Origin: JAUVXY01 sp964392345
GTDB lineage: Bacteria > Actinomycetota > Humimicrobiia > Humimicrobiales > Humimicrobiaceae
NCBI GenBank assembly: GCA_964392345.1
Contig: CAYMPQ010000046.1
Coordinates: 1-14,057, forward strand
Direction: 5' to 3'
Length of the DNA: 14,057 nt
A model generated the notes under the pieces. That model worked only from the letters and a program-made list of their open reading frames with translations, was not told the DNA's origin and made no database searches. Both the position numbers and the translations under genes were made by a program. Position 1 is the stretch's first letter, and the number at the start of each line of letters is the position of its first letter. This document shows, in pieces, positions 1 through 5,749 of the stretch.

Positions 1-168
1 CAAGCTACAGGGCTTCTGGCTTTTACCCTGACAGGACTATCTCCTGCTGAACATACCAGCCTAAGCTGGACACACAATTTGGTTCGAAATTTCAATACTT
101 GGGGCTACCATTTCGGACAACTATATTATAAGTATCTTAAAATTATTTACTTATTTGATCACTCTTAA
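1..168 (+). CDS. C-terminal end of an unidentified protein (cut by window edge)
   Basis: Frame 1 is open from the first base to a TAA at 166-168, giving 55 residues and no start. The peptide is aromatic-rich, with segments such as LSWTHNLVRNFNTWGYHF and GQLYYKYLKIIY, which looks like real protein. The first ~120 bases are richer in G+C than the DNA that follows. I do not recognise the family. A transposase tail is possible because degraded genes follow, but no terminal inverted repeat or target-site duplication is visible. Seen: open frame and composition. Inferred: that it is coding. Confidence 0.4.
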   Translation, partial: QATGLLAFTLTGLSPAEHTSLSWTHNLVRNFNTWGYHFGQLYYKYLKIIYLFDHS

Positions 169-204
169 ATGTTTCTTGTTGTTGTAGGCTTGCAGAAGAA
201 AAAT

Positions 205-232
205 TTGATTGTAAAATAATTTAATATACAAT
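205..232 (+). promoter_or_regulatory. Candidate sigma-70-type promoter for the small membrane protein/YbjQ pair
   Basis: TTGATT at 205-210 and TACAAT at 227-232 are separated by 16 bp and lie 24 bp before the ATG at 257. A ribosome binding site, AAGGTGA, follows at about 246-252. Both hexamers match consensus at four or five of six positions. In AT-rich DNA such matches arise by chance, so this is tentative. Confidence 0.45.
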
Positions 233-256
233 AGCATTTTAAGATAAGGTGATTAA

Positions 257-496
257 ATGAAAAAAACTATAATGACTGGCGTTTCAATTTTTATTTCAGG
301 TTTAATACTTACAATAATCTTCGCTGTATCCCCTATTTTTTGGATGAATGAAGAAATAATGTTGTGGGGAATGAGAGCAGGTTTTGTACTAATGGGTATA
401 GGCGCGGTTATTCTAATAATTTTTTTAAGTTTAGAAAGAGTTAATGATAATAAAAAATTCAAAAAAGAAATAAAAGAGAAGGATTTAAGACCATGA
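257..496 (+). CDS. Small two-helix membrane protein, partner of the YbjQ protein
   Basis: This 79-residue protein has two hydrophobic segments (about residues 6-29 and 38-58) and a charged, lysine-rich tail, so it is probably an inner-membrane protein with its tail in the cytoplasm. The start is the ATG at 257, preceded by AAGGTGA. Its stop overlaps the next start in an ATGA (493-496), so the two genes should be translationally coupled. Its layout and several positions (GL..., IFA, P, EE/EP-I, a second helix, then ER/EQ and K-rich) line up with the N-terminal ~80 residues of the fused protein at 5077-5658. That suggests it is the membrane half of a two-part YbjQ system. No function is known to me. 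Confidence 0.8.
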   Translation: MKKTIMTGVSIFISGLILTIIFAVSPIFWMNEEIMLWGMRAGFVLMGIGAVILIIFLSLERVNDNKKFKKEIKEKDLRP

Positions 497-813
497 AAAT
501 AACTAATACAGATTTTATTGCAAACAAAAAAATAGTAGAAGTTTTGGGCTTGGTAAAAGGAAATGTTATTCAAGCTAAACATATCGGTAAAGATATAGTG
601 GCTGGATTTAGACAAATAGTTGGTGGGGAAATAAAGGAATATACAGAAATGCTTACCGAAGCAAGAGAGATAGCATTAAAAAGAATGATTGATAAGGCTA
701 AGGAAATAGATGCAGATGCTGTAATAAATGTAAGGTTTATGACATCCATGGTTATGAGTGGTGCAGCAGAAATATTGGTTTACGGAACTGCTGTGAAAAT
801 TAAAGACCAATAA
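493..813 (+). CDS. YbjQ/UPF0145 family protein (heavy-metal-binding-domain family)
   Basis: This 106-residue cytoplasmic protein covers the whole YbjQ (UPF0145) domain. Recognisable family features are VLGLVKGNVI near residue 17, GGEIKEYTEMLTEAREIALKRM at about 49-70, and the signature DADAVINVRFMTSMVM followed by GAAEILVYGTAV at the C-terminus. Family members form pentameric rings in solved structures and are often labelled heavy-metal-binding, but the biochemical role is not established. It starts 4 nt inside the stop of the small membrane protein and has no strong ribosome binding site of its own apart from GGATTTAAGACC, so coupling is likely. It is more AT-rich than its fused paralog at 5077-5658, although both keep the same core motifs. 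Confidence 0.9.
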   Translation: MKITNTDFIANKKIVEVLGLVKGNVIQAKHIGKDIVAGFRQIVGGEIKEYTEMLTEAREIALKRMIDKAKEIDADAVINVRFMTSMVMSGAAEILVYGTAVKIKDQ

Positions 814-1020
814 AGATGATACTAATGCTTTCATCAGCAGATTAGGTGAGTATTAGTGTTTTATACCTGTGAGATCTAAAAGCAAGTTCTTATAAATTAT
901 AAATACTTTCGGCTAAGTATTTGTCTGCTTGAAGCAATATAAAGGGCAGGTAAAATATTAATATTTCCTTTTGCCTATCCTTACAAACTGAAGGATAATA
1001 AATGACTGCAGGAGAAAGAA
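814..1020 (+). other. Intergenic stretch with a perfect 8-bp hairpin
   Basis: There is no convincing gene here. AAATACTT (901-908) and AAGTATTT (915-922) form a perfect 8-bp stem around a 6-nt loop, with no T-run after it, so it is not a classical terminator. CTAATGCT...AGC..ATTAG and ACTAAT...ATTAGT at about 822-858 offer two alternative weak stems sharing the same left arm, followed by TTTTAT; these could end the YbjQ transcript. A palindrome, AAATATTAATATTT, lies at about 955-968. A good ribosome binding site (AGGAGAAAG, about 1010-1018) closes the stretch ahead of the ATG at 1021. Confidence 0.3.
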
Positions 1021-1203
1021 ATGAAAGGGATCAAAAAAATAAAAGTAGATAATAGAAGCAAGGTCAAAATAATAGCATGTGAAGTGATTCTTGACGAGAT
1101 CAGGGACAGATTGCCTTCCGGATGGGAAATTGTAGATTTTGAAAAAAGACTACATGAGCACAGTGACAGGGTTAAGCTTTTAAATATTATTCATTCTTTT
1201 TAG
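1021..1203 (+). pseudogene. Truncated DUF1638 protein (N-terminal ~50 residues only)
   Basis: The 60-residue frame begins with ATG behind AGGAG. Residues 15-50 carry the start of the DUF1638 domain: KVKIIACEVILDEI, then RLPSGWEIVDFEKRLHEHSDRVK, matching the family pattern of a conserved ACxxLxxEl strand-helix and a 'LH..PDrLr' segment. Family members are around 200 residues, so about three quarters is missing. The frame ends in IIHSF, which does not look like family sequence, so the break lies near 1180-1195, where an opposite-strand open frame ends. Relatives are often found near corrinoid methyltransferases in anaerobes, but none is present here. It probably does nothing. Family assignment is from recall of the motif, not a search. 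Confidence 0.65.
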
Positions 1204-1381
1204 GTTTCTTACTCTTTTTATTGCCTTTACCATTATTACCTGAATTTGTCTGAGCATCTTCTGTGGTTGGCTCTTTTAACTTTTTAAAATGAGCATGTAT
1301 GGTTAAATTATTCCTAAATTGCTGGAACCTATACATACCCTTGAAATAAAAGCCGTCACTTGTTATGGTAGAAAAGGACAT
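1187..1381 (-). CDS. Possible small hypothetical protein, low support
   Basis: The 64-codon frame runs opposite to its neighbours. The first ~40 residues (GFYFKGMYRFQQFRNNL) look protein-like, and the last ~20 are a low-complexity N/G/K tail ending KKSKKPKKNE. No ribosome binding site precedes the ATG at 1381; instead a dyad TTTGTATA/TATACAAA abuts it. Its 3' end overlaps the broken DUF1638 gene by 17 bp, so it may be part of the inserted or rearranged DNA that truncated that gene. It could also be a chance frame. No family recognised. Confidence 0.25.
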   Translation of the reverse strand: MSFSTITSDGFYFKGMYRFQQFRNNLTIHAHFKKLKEPTTEDAQTNSGNNGKGNKKSKKPKKNE

Positions 1382-1399
1382 TTGTATAAATATACAAAT
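1380..1399. promoter_or_regulatory. AT-only dyad followed by a T8 tract
   Basis: ATTTGTATA and TATACAAAT are perfect inverted repeats separated by AA. Eight T residues follow at 1407-1414 on the plus strand. It could be a weak terminator for plus-strand transcription before the asparagine synthetase remnant, or an operator for either side. The stem is A/T-rich with only one G-C pair per arm, so a terminator role is doubtful. Confidence 0.25.
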
Positions 1400-1445
1400 T
1401 TAAGAGTTTTTTTTATAAGAAAAATAAAATTAGGAGATGGTTTAG

Positions 1446-1550
1446 GTGAGTGGTATAGCTGGTGTAATTGGTGAAAAAAATGAAAAAGAATGTAGGAAAA
1501 AAACAAAAATTTTACTGGATAAAATATCTCATAGAGGTGATAAACTTTAA
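1446..1550 (+). pseudogene. N-terminal remnant of the asparagine synthetase glutaminase domain, Ser in place of catalytic Cys
   Basis: A GTG at 1446 lies 9 nt after AGGAG (1432-1436), an excellent ribosome binding site. The frame reads M-SGIAGVIGEKNEKE..., then LLDKISHRGDKL and a TAA at 1548-1550. This is the start of the class II glutamine amidotransferase domain of AsnB-type enzymes (usual pattern MCGIAGI, then ...HRGPD). Residue 2 is Ser, where glutamine-hydrolysing enzymes have the nucleophilic Cys. The frame stops right after the HRG motif. The synthetase domain continues in another frame (the 1468-2517 entry), so roughly 150 residues of glutaminase domain are deleted and the ends are joined out of frame. 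Confidence 0.8.
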
Positions 1551-2517
1551 TTCCTCTAAAGTAATAAAGGAAATTTCTCTGAAAAATTTCCCGCTGTCAT
1601 ATAAATTAGAAAAAACAAACATTGAAAATAAATTAGAGAATCATCTTATAAATTCTGTTGACAGGAGAACCTCTAACAATTTTTCAACATATGGAGTGTG
1701 GTTAAGCGGAGGACTTGATTCAAGTATAATTGCTGCAATATTAAGGGAATTTACGGAAGAGGTATATACTTTTTCAGTCGGTTTTGAAGGATCTCCAGAT
1801 CTAAATTCAGCAAAAATTGTTTCAAAATATCTCGGAACAAAACATACAGTATATGAATTGGATGTTAATGAATTATTTTCCAGTATTCCTAAAGTGATTT
1901 ACTATCTAGAATCTTTTGACGCTCCATTGGTCAGAAGTTCTTTAGGTAATGCTATTGTTTCTAAAATATCTTCATCCGCTGATGTAGTCTTTTCCGGTGA
2001 AGGAGGAGATGAACTTTTTGCAGGATATGATTATTTCCTGGATTTAGATTCAAAAAAATCTATGCAAAGGGAGCTACTAAATTCCGTAAATAGCCTCCAC
2101 AATACTGCTCTTCAAAGAGTAGACAGATTGGCTAACGCTTACAATGTAAACATAAAACTGCCCGTATTGGATGAAGCTTTGGTAAATTATAGTTTACAGA
2201 TATCACCCGGTAAAAAAGTAAGAAAGGATAAAAACATAAGTAAATACATATTAAGGAAAGTTGCCTCAAACTATCTGCCTGATTCTATAGCTTGGAGGAA
2301 AAAAGATAAATTCTGGGAAGGATCTGGTATTGTTGATACTATTTCAAAGAGAGTCGATAAAATCATAACCAATGAAGAATTCAGAAAAAGCAGGAAAATA
2401 TCAAAAAATTTTATGCTAAGAAATAAAGAAGAGCTATATTATTATAAGACATTCAAAACTTTCTACCCAGACTTAAAAATTGAAAATATTTTATCCCTTA
2501 CGCAGGATTTCAATTAA
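1468..2517 (+). CDS. Asparagine synthetase, synthetase (ATP pyrophosphatase) domain; frame-shifted and missing its glutaminase domain
   Basis: The frame encodes 349 residues. SGGLDSS at about 80-86 is the PP-loop that binds ATP. SGEGGDELFAGY at about 176-187 is the second conserved motif of the Asn_synthase domain, and LESFDAPLVRSSLGN at about 147-161 lies between them. Such enzymes make asparagine from aspartate and ATP using ammonia or glutamine. The domain looks full length, but residues 1-25 come from out-of-frame reading of the genuine N-terminus (1446-1550), so the family sequence really begins near residue 26-50. Possible starts are TTG 1468, GTG 1471 and ATG 1480, none with its own good ribosome binding site; the strong one points to GTG 1446. 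Without the N-terminal domain, activity could at best be ammonia-dependent. Probably a decaying gene, though the domain itself shows no internal stops. Confidence 0.85.
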   Translation: MVKKMKKNVGKKQKFYWIKYLIEVINFNSSKVIKEISLKNFPLSYKLEKTNIENKLENHLINSVDRRTSNNFSTYGVWLSGGLDSSIIAAILREFTEEVYTFSVGFEGSPDLNSAKIVSKYLGTKHTVYELDVNELFSSIPKVIYYLESFDAPLVRSSLGNAIVSKISSSADVVFSGEGGDELFAGYDYFLDLDSKKSMQRELLNSVNSLHNTALQRVDRLANAYNVNIKLPVLDEALVNYSLQISPGKKVRKDKNISKYILRKVASNYLPDSIAWRKKDKFWEGSGIVDTISKRVDKIITNEEFRKSRKISKNFMLRNKEELYYYKTFKTFYPDLKIENILSLTQDFN

Positions 2518-2542
2518 GAATTTACTCTTTTATTATTCTGGA

Positions 2543-2620
2543 TTACCTTAAGATATATGAATTTGAAAGAACAACAATATCGTTCGAAATCCCAAGATTT
2601 AAAAAATTAAGATTTTCCAT
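2543..2620 (-). pseudogene. Fossil start of a second copy of the 8735-9118 membrane-protein gene
   Basis: On the minus strand, ATG at 2620 opens 25 codons ending at TAA 2543-2545. Residues 5-17, NFLNLGISNDIVV, are identical to a segment of the protein at 8735-9118. Over those 13 codons (2570-2608 against 8990-9028) the DNA differs at four bases, all at third codon positions and all synonymous. That pattern is expected of homologous coding DNA that diverged under selection on protein sequence, not of chance. After residue 17 the similarity stops abruptly and a stop follows, so only a fragment remains. Confidence 0.6.
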
Positions 2621-2740
2621 TTTCTTCTTGAAATGTTACCCTTGCAATAGTAATCTTTAAAAGTATTATAGCATTGTGTTAGAAAATTTTGCTTTTGCAT
2701 CGGTGCTAAATCAATAAAATTAATACTTGGAAAAATTAAA

Positions 2741-3166
2741 ATGAACGAAAAAATATCTACTGAAGAAAAACTCATGTCACTTCTTTCACACTTATCTATG
2801 CTGATTCCAAACATTGGAATTCTGGCGCCTATAATTATTTGGATTAACCAGAAGGATAAATCAAAATTTGTAAAGTTCAATGCCTTACAGGCAATTTTCT
2901 TTCAATTAGTATTCCTGGTTATTATGATGCTTTCTATGTTTATTGGAATTATTTTGATGTTAATCTCATTGCCATTCATGACTTCTACTCCAGATGCTGA
3001 ACCCGGAACTTTATTCTTTGTCTCCATGATTTTTATGTTTTTATATTTCCCCTTCTGGTTTGTTTTTGCAATCTATGCTGTAGTAGCTTCAGTTAAAAGC
3101 TTTAAGGGCAAGGTATTCAGATATGCCATAATTGGAAAGATTATCGAAAAAAGGACTTATAAATAA
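2741..3166 (+). CDS. DUF4870 (Tic20-like) membrane protein
   Basis: The 141-residue protein carries the DUF4870 pattern: EEKLMSLLSHLSMLIPNIGI near the N-terminus, then APIIIWINQKDKSKFVKFNALQA at about 30-52, where a lysine-rich loop precedes an alanine/glutamine helix. Two long hydrophobic segments follow (about 52-77 and 92-115), and VKSFKGKVFRYAIIGKIIE closes it. It is an inner-membrane protein of about three or four helices and unknown role. The ATG at 2741 follows only a weak GGA, and a second Met is not better placed. It stands alone, convergent with the minus-strand operon that ends at 3266. Confidence 0.85.
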   Translation: MNEKISTEEKLMSLLSHLSMLIPNIGILAPIIIWINQKDKSKFVKFNALQAIFFQLVFLVIMMLSMFIGIILMLISLPFMTSTPDAEPGTLFFVSMIFMFLYFPFWFVFAIYAVVASVKSFKGKVFRYAIIGKIIEKRTYK

Positions 3167-3265
3167 TGAATTATTTATCTTCTTTGGGGTTTTTTATGCT
3201 GAAAATATTTTTTGAATAAATTATTATGGCAAGGGTAGCAAGAAGTGGAATAACTATAGATCTAA

Positions 3266-3586
3266 TTAATGCCCTTCAGTTAATGCTTTTACAAGCATTG
3301 CCAGGTAGCAGAATGCAACTGGTGGAAAGCTAATTATAGTAAGTACTAACCCTCTTGTTATATGGTTATTTCTCCTTGATTCTTTTATATTAAAAATCAG
3401 GCTTATTAAAAATATAATGCCAGAGGAGAGGAGAAATAATCCAAATAATCCCACAGTTGTATAGCTTTGCCAACCTATGCCTATTTCAACACTTATAAAA
3501 ATTCCAAGCACCCAAAATATCAAGGTTAGATAACTGATTACCAGAGCAGCCAATCCTAAATTATTATTTCTTTTTGCTATATCCAT
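3266..3586 (-). CDS. Small three-helix membrane protein (DUF4190-like layout)
   Basis: This 106-residue protein has three hydrophobic stretches (about residues 10-33, 42-66 and 78-100) joined by short polar loops; the NIKESRRNNHITRG loop before the last helix is positively charged. The opening LGLAALVISYLTLIFW and the GLVLTIISF repeat resemble DUF4190-type small membrane proteins, but the match is loose. It starts 10 nt after the stop of the multi-helix protein upstream, without a clear ribosome binding site, so it is probably the third gene of the XRE-regulator operon and translated by coupling. Function unknown. Confidence 0.7.
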   Translation of the reverse strand: MDIAKRNNNLGLAALVISYLTLIFWVLGIFISVEIGIGWQSYTTVGLFGLFLLSSGIIFLISLIFNIKESRRNNHITRGLVLTIISFPPVAFCYLAMLVKALTEGH

Positions 3587-3596
3587 TATCTATAAA

Positions 3597-4502
3597 TTAG
3601 CTTGCAGCTTTTTTATTAAAATACAGCGTGCTGCTTGAAAATAAAAGCAATACTAAAAAAACATAAAACGGAAACCATGTTATGGTTATAAAATCAAATT
3701 TGCTCACAAAATACTGGGTAACAAAAATTACAGTCATTATAATTATTGATGCCATCATGGTAACCAGACTTGCTTTTGTTATATCCTGATATTGCTTCTC
3801 ATCGTACCACTGTCCAACCTTTTCTCTTATTTTTATTACTAACCAATAGATAACTATTAAAAAATATGGCAGTATAACTATTAAGCTTATTACAAAAATA
3901 CCCTTTTTTAATGCCCAGAGTGGAAAAAATGCAGAAAGTACTGAAAATACTCCTATTCCAAAAATACCACAGAAAATCCCTACATACTGTGCATTAATAA
4001 AGATAGCCTCATCCTTTAGCACAACATCTTCCTTATATTTATCCAGAAATGATTTTCTTGTCCAAAGCAGTGTTATAAACACAAGTATGGTTAATATAAA
4101 ATGTAAGAGCTGACTGAAATATAAAATGGGCCATTCACCCGTAGTATCCAATCCATAAGCATACTCTTTTCCAATATCACTTAGCAATGCAAAATCTCCG
4201 AAAACTAATAGAATCGAGATTACCGCTATAAAAAAAACTAATGACCTGAGCAAGCTTTCTCTTTTAAAAAACTTTAGCTGAAAAGCAATATTTAAAATAG
4301 CTGAACTATGAAAGATAAAAATTAAAATAAATGCTACTGCGACAAAAACCTCCATACTATCTAAAATGCCTGATATATCCTCAAATCCTATAATTTTAGG
4401 TCTTAAAGTTTCATAAAATATAAGATTATAAATCAGGCTGACCAGTGAAATAATACCCAGGTAAAAGGTAACCTTCCCGCTTATATTAATTACCTTTTTC
4501 AT
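3597..4502 (-). CDS. Eight-helix integral membrane protein of the XRE-regulator operon
   Basis: From the ATG at 4502 (MKKVINISGK) the protein is 301 residues with about eight membrane segments. A polar stretch, RKSFLDKYKEDVVLKDEA, separates the fourth and fifth helices. No transporter or enzyme motif is recognisable. The frame is open upstream to a TTG at 4571, inside the regulator gene, and ATGs at 4547 and 4526 are also in frame. I prefer 4502 because GAGGAAGG precedes it, though the spacing (about 14 nt) is long. It directly follows the helix-turn-helix gene. Pairs of a small XRE regulator and a multi-helix membrane protein are common in Bacillota and archaea, where the regulator usually controls its own operon. 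Substrate or role unknown. Confidence 0.75.
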   Translation of the reverse strand: MKKVINISGKVTFYLGIISLVSLIYNLIFYETLRPKIIGFEDISGILDSMEVFVAVAFILIFIFHSSAILNIAFQLKFFKRESLLRSLVFFIAVISILLVFGDFALLSDIGKEYAYGLDTTGEWPILYFSQLLHFILTILVFITLLWTRKSFLDKYKEDVVLKDEAIFINAQYVGIFCGIFGIGVFSVLSAFFPLWALKKGIFVISLIVILPYFLIVIYWLVIKIREKVGQWYDEKQYQDITKASLVTMMASIIIMTVIFVTQYFVSKFDFITITWFPFYVFLVLLLFSSSTLYFNKKAAS

Positions 4503-4536
4503 TTTTATAAAAACCGCCTTCCTCATATATGTAAAT

Positions 4537-4761
4537 TTATTTTTCATCTGAAAAATAGAATATCTCTTCAACTGATTTGTGAAAAAATTTAGATATTTTT
4601 AAGGCCAGAAGAACAGAGGGATTAAACTTCCCCTTCTCTATGGAGTGAATGGTAAGTCGTGTTACACCAACAGCATTTGCAAGCTCTTGCTGGGAAATTT
4701 CATTATGTTCAAACCGGCATCTTCTAAGGTTATTTTTAAGTTTTATATTTTTACTTTCCAA
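4537..4761 (-). CDS. Small XRE-family (Cro/CI-type) transcriptional regulator
   Basis: The 74-residue protein is nearly all one HTH domain. The helix-turn-helix is QQELANAVGVTRLTIHSIEK at residues 24-43, followed by GKFNPSVLLALKISKFFHKS and the C-terminal VEEIFYF typical of the YozG-like small regulators. It uses a TTG start at 4761; an in-frame TGA lies four codons upstream and the protein has no internal Met, so no ATG start is possible. The ribosome binding site is poor. It is the first gene of a minus-strand operon with two membrane proteins and presumably represses or activates that operon, perhaps via the dyad at 4788-4830. Confidence 0.85.
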   Translation of the reverse strand: MESKNIKLKNNLRRCRFEHNEISQQELANAVGVTRLTIHSIEKGKFNPSVLLALKISKFFHKSVEEIFYFSDEK

Positions 4762-4787
4762 CTTACTACATCAACCATAATTAACAA

Positions 4788-4830
4788 AATGTATATAATT
4801 ATGTACTAATTATATATAATAATATACATT
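4788..4830. promoter_or_regulatory. AT-rich dyad upstream of the XRE regulator, candidate operator
   Basis: AATGTATAT (4788-4796) and ATATACATT (4822-4830) are perfect 9-bp inverted repeats 25 bp apart, and a 12-bp palindrome ATTATATATAAT lies between them. The distance to the TTG start of the regulator (about 27 bp) fits an autoregulated promoter. In such AT-rich DNA a 9-bp inverted repeat can occur by chance, so the role is inferred from position. Confidence 0.35.
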
Positions 4831-4973
4831 ATGCCAAGAGATTTTTTTATTTTGTTGCAGTTTATACTATCTTTTTGAAAATCTGTTATATGCAATCAGT
4901 TTCTAATTATTATTCTTGAATAAACTAAGGGATAAAAAAATTACCTGATTACCTTAATAAATAAAAATACCAA

Positions 4974-5002
4974 TTCTATCCTAAGTTTTTTTAGTATACA
5001 AT
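4974..5002 (+). promoter_or_regulatory. Weak candidate promoter in the 315-nt gap before the fused YbjQ gene
   Basis: The region 4762-5076 between the divergent XRE operon and the YbjQ fusion has no coding frame I can support. TACAAT at 4997-5002, within AGTATACAATG, is a plausible -10 and resembles the -10 of the first YbjQ locus (ATATACAATAG). The -35 candidate TTCTAT at 4974-4979 (17-bp spacing) is poor. An AGGAG at 5014-5018 has no start codon after it. The effective ribosome binding site is GGGAGGA at 5067-5073. Confidence 0.3.
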
Positions 5003-5076
5003 GTATCTAACTGTAGGAGTTCACCCAAAAGTTTTATTAACAAAATTTTTCATTATCTTATTATATGGGAGGAATT

Positions 5077-5658
5077 ATGAAAGCAGTTCAATTAATCATT
5101 AAAACACTTAGACTGGTTGGCTCACTGGCCTTCGTACTCGGGCTCTTTACTGCAATATTTGCTGGGATACCCTGGTACGCCTACCACGAACCCATTTTAC
5201 CCTGGTGGCTCAAAACTGCAGCATACTGCTTGCTGGGTGGCATTCTGCTAGTCCTGCTGACAGTGGCTGCAGAACAGGGAAAAGGCAAAGCCCGGGAAAA
5301 GGAGCTTTCAACTGCCGAGACTCAGTCTCATGTGCTGATACAGACTTCTGCAGAAGTTCCCAGTCGCGAGATCACAAAGATTTTAGGTCTGGCACAGGGA
5401 CACACTATATTTGCTATCTGGATTGGAAGAGACCTTTCTGCATTGGTGCGGCTGGTTCTTGGGGGAGAGCTTATTGAGTATACGGAGATGATGGGACAGG
5501 CACGCAAAATAGCTACTAGCAGGATGATGGCACAGGCTGAAGAGTTGGGAGCTGACGCGGTAATTAATGTCCGTTTTATGACTACCAGTGTTATGGGCAG
5601 TGCTGCTGAGCTTTTGGCATATGGCACAGCTGTTAAGCTTGGTAAGCCAGCTAACTGA
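5077..5658 (+). CDS. Membrane-anchored YbjQ-family protein (fusion of two-helix membrane domain and YbjQ domain)
   Basis: From ATG 5077 the protein has 193 residues. Two hydrophobic segments (about residues 9-30 and 44-63) are followed by a charged linker (EQGKGKAREKE), then a YbjQ domain from about residue 90: ITKILGLAQGHTIFA, GGELIEYTEMMGQARKIATSRM and the signature GADAVINVRFMTTSVM...AAELLAYGTAV. An ATG at 5065 is in frame, but GGGAGGA (5067-5073) lies inside it and points to 5077. The protein combines in one chain what 257-813 encodes as two overlapping genes, so the YbjQ ring is probably held at the inner face of the membrane. Codon use is richer in G/C than at 257-813, so it is not a recent duplicate. 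Confidence 0.9.
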   Translation: MKAVQLIIKTLRLVGSLAFVLGLFTAIFAGIPWYAYHEPILPWWLKTAAYCLLGGILLVLLTVAAEQGKGKAREKELSTAETQSHVLIQTSAEVPSREITKILGLAQGHTIFAIWIGRDLSALVRLVLGGELIEYTEMMGQARKIATSRMMAQAEELGADAVINVRFMTTSVMGSAAELLAYGTAVKLGKPAN

Positions 5659-5749
5659 CAGACTGAAGCTCCCGGGGATATAAAATAAGTAAAGATACTT
5701 TGTATCAGTTTCAAAATAGTGTTTTACGGAGTTTGTCTAAAGATCAATT

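Noticed and set aside
85..118. tRNA- or tmRNA-like 3' end (GGTTCGAAATTTC ... GGGGCTACCA)
   Set aside because: The T-arm stem does not pair around a 7-nt loop, no acceptor strand or anticodon arm can be found, and the region is better explained by an open reading frame.
3285..3302. Perfect 7-bp hairpin AATGCTT/AAGCATT as a terminator between convergent genes
   Set aside because: It lies inside the coding end of the 106-residue membrane protein and is not followed by a T-run.
5328..5714. Long minus-strand frame through the fused YbjQ gene
   Set aside because: Mirror frame of a gene with a clear domain; its peptide has no recognisable features.
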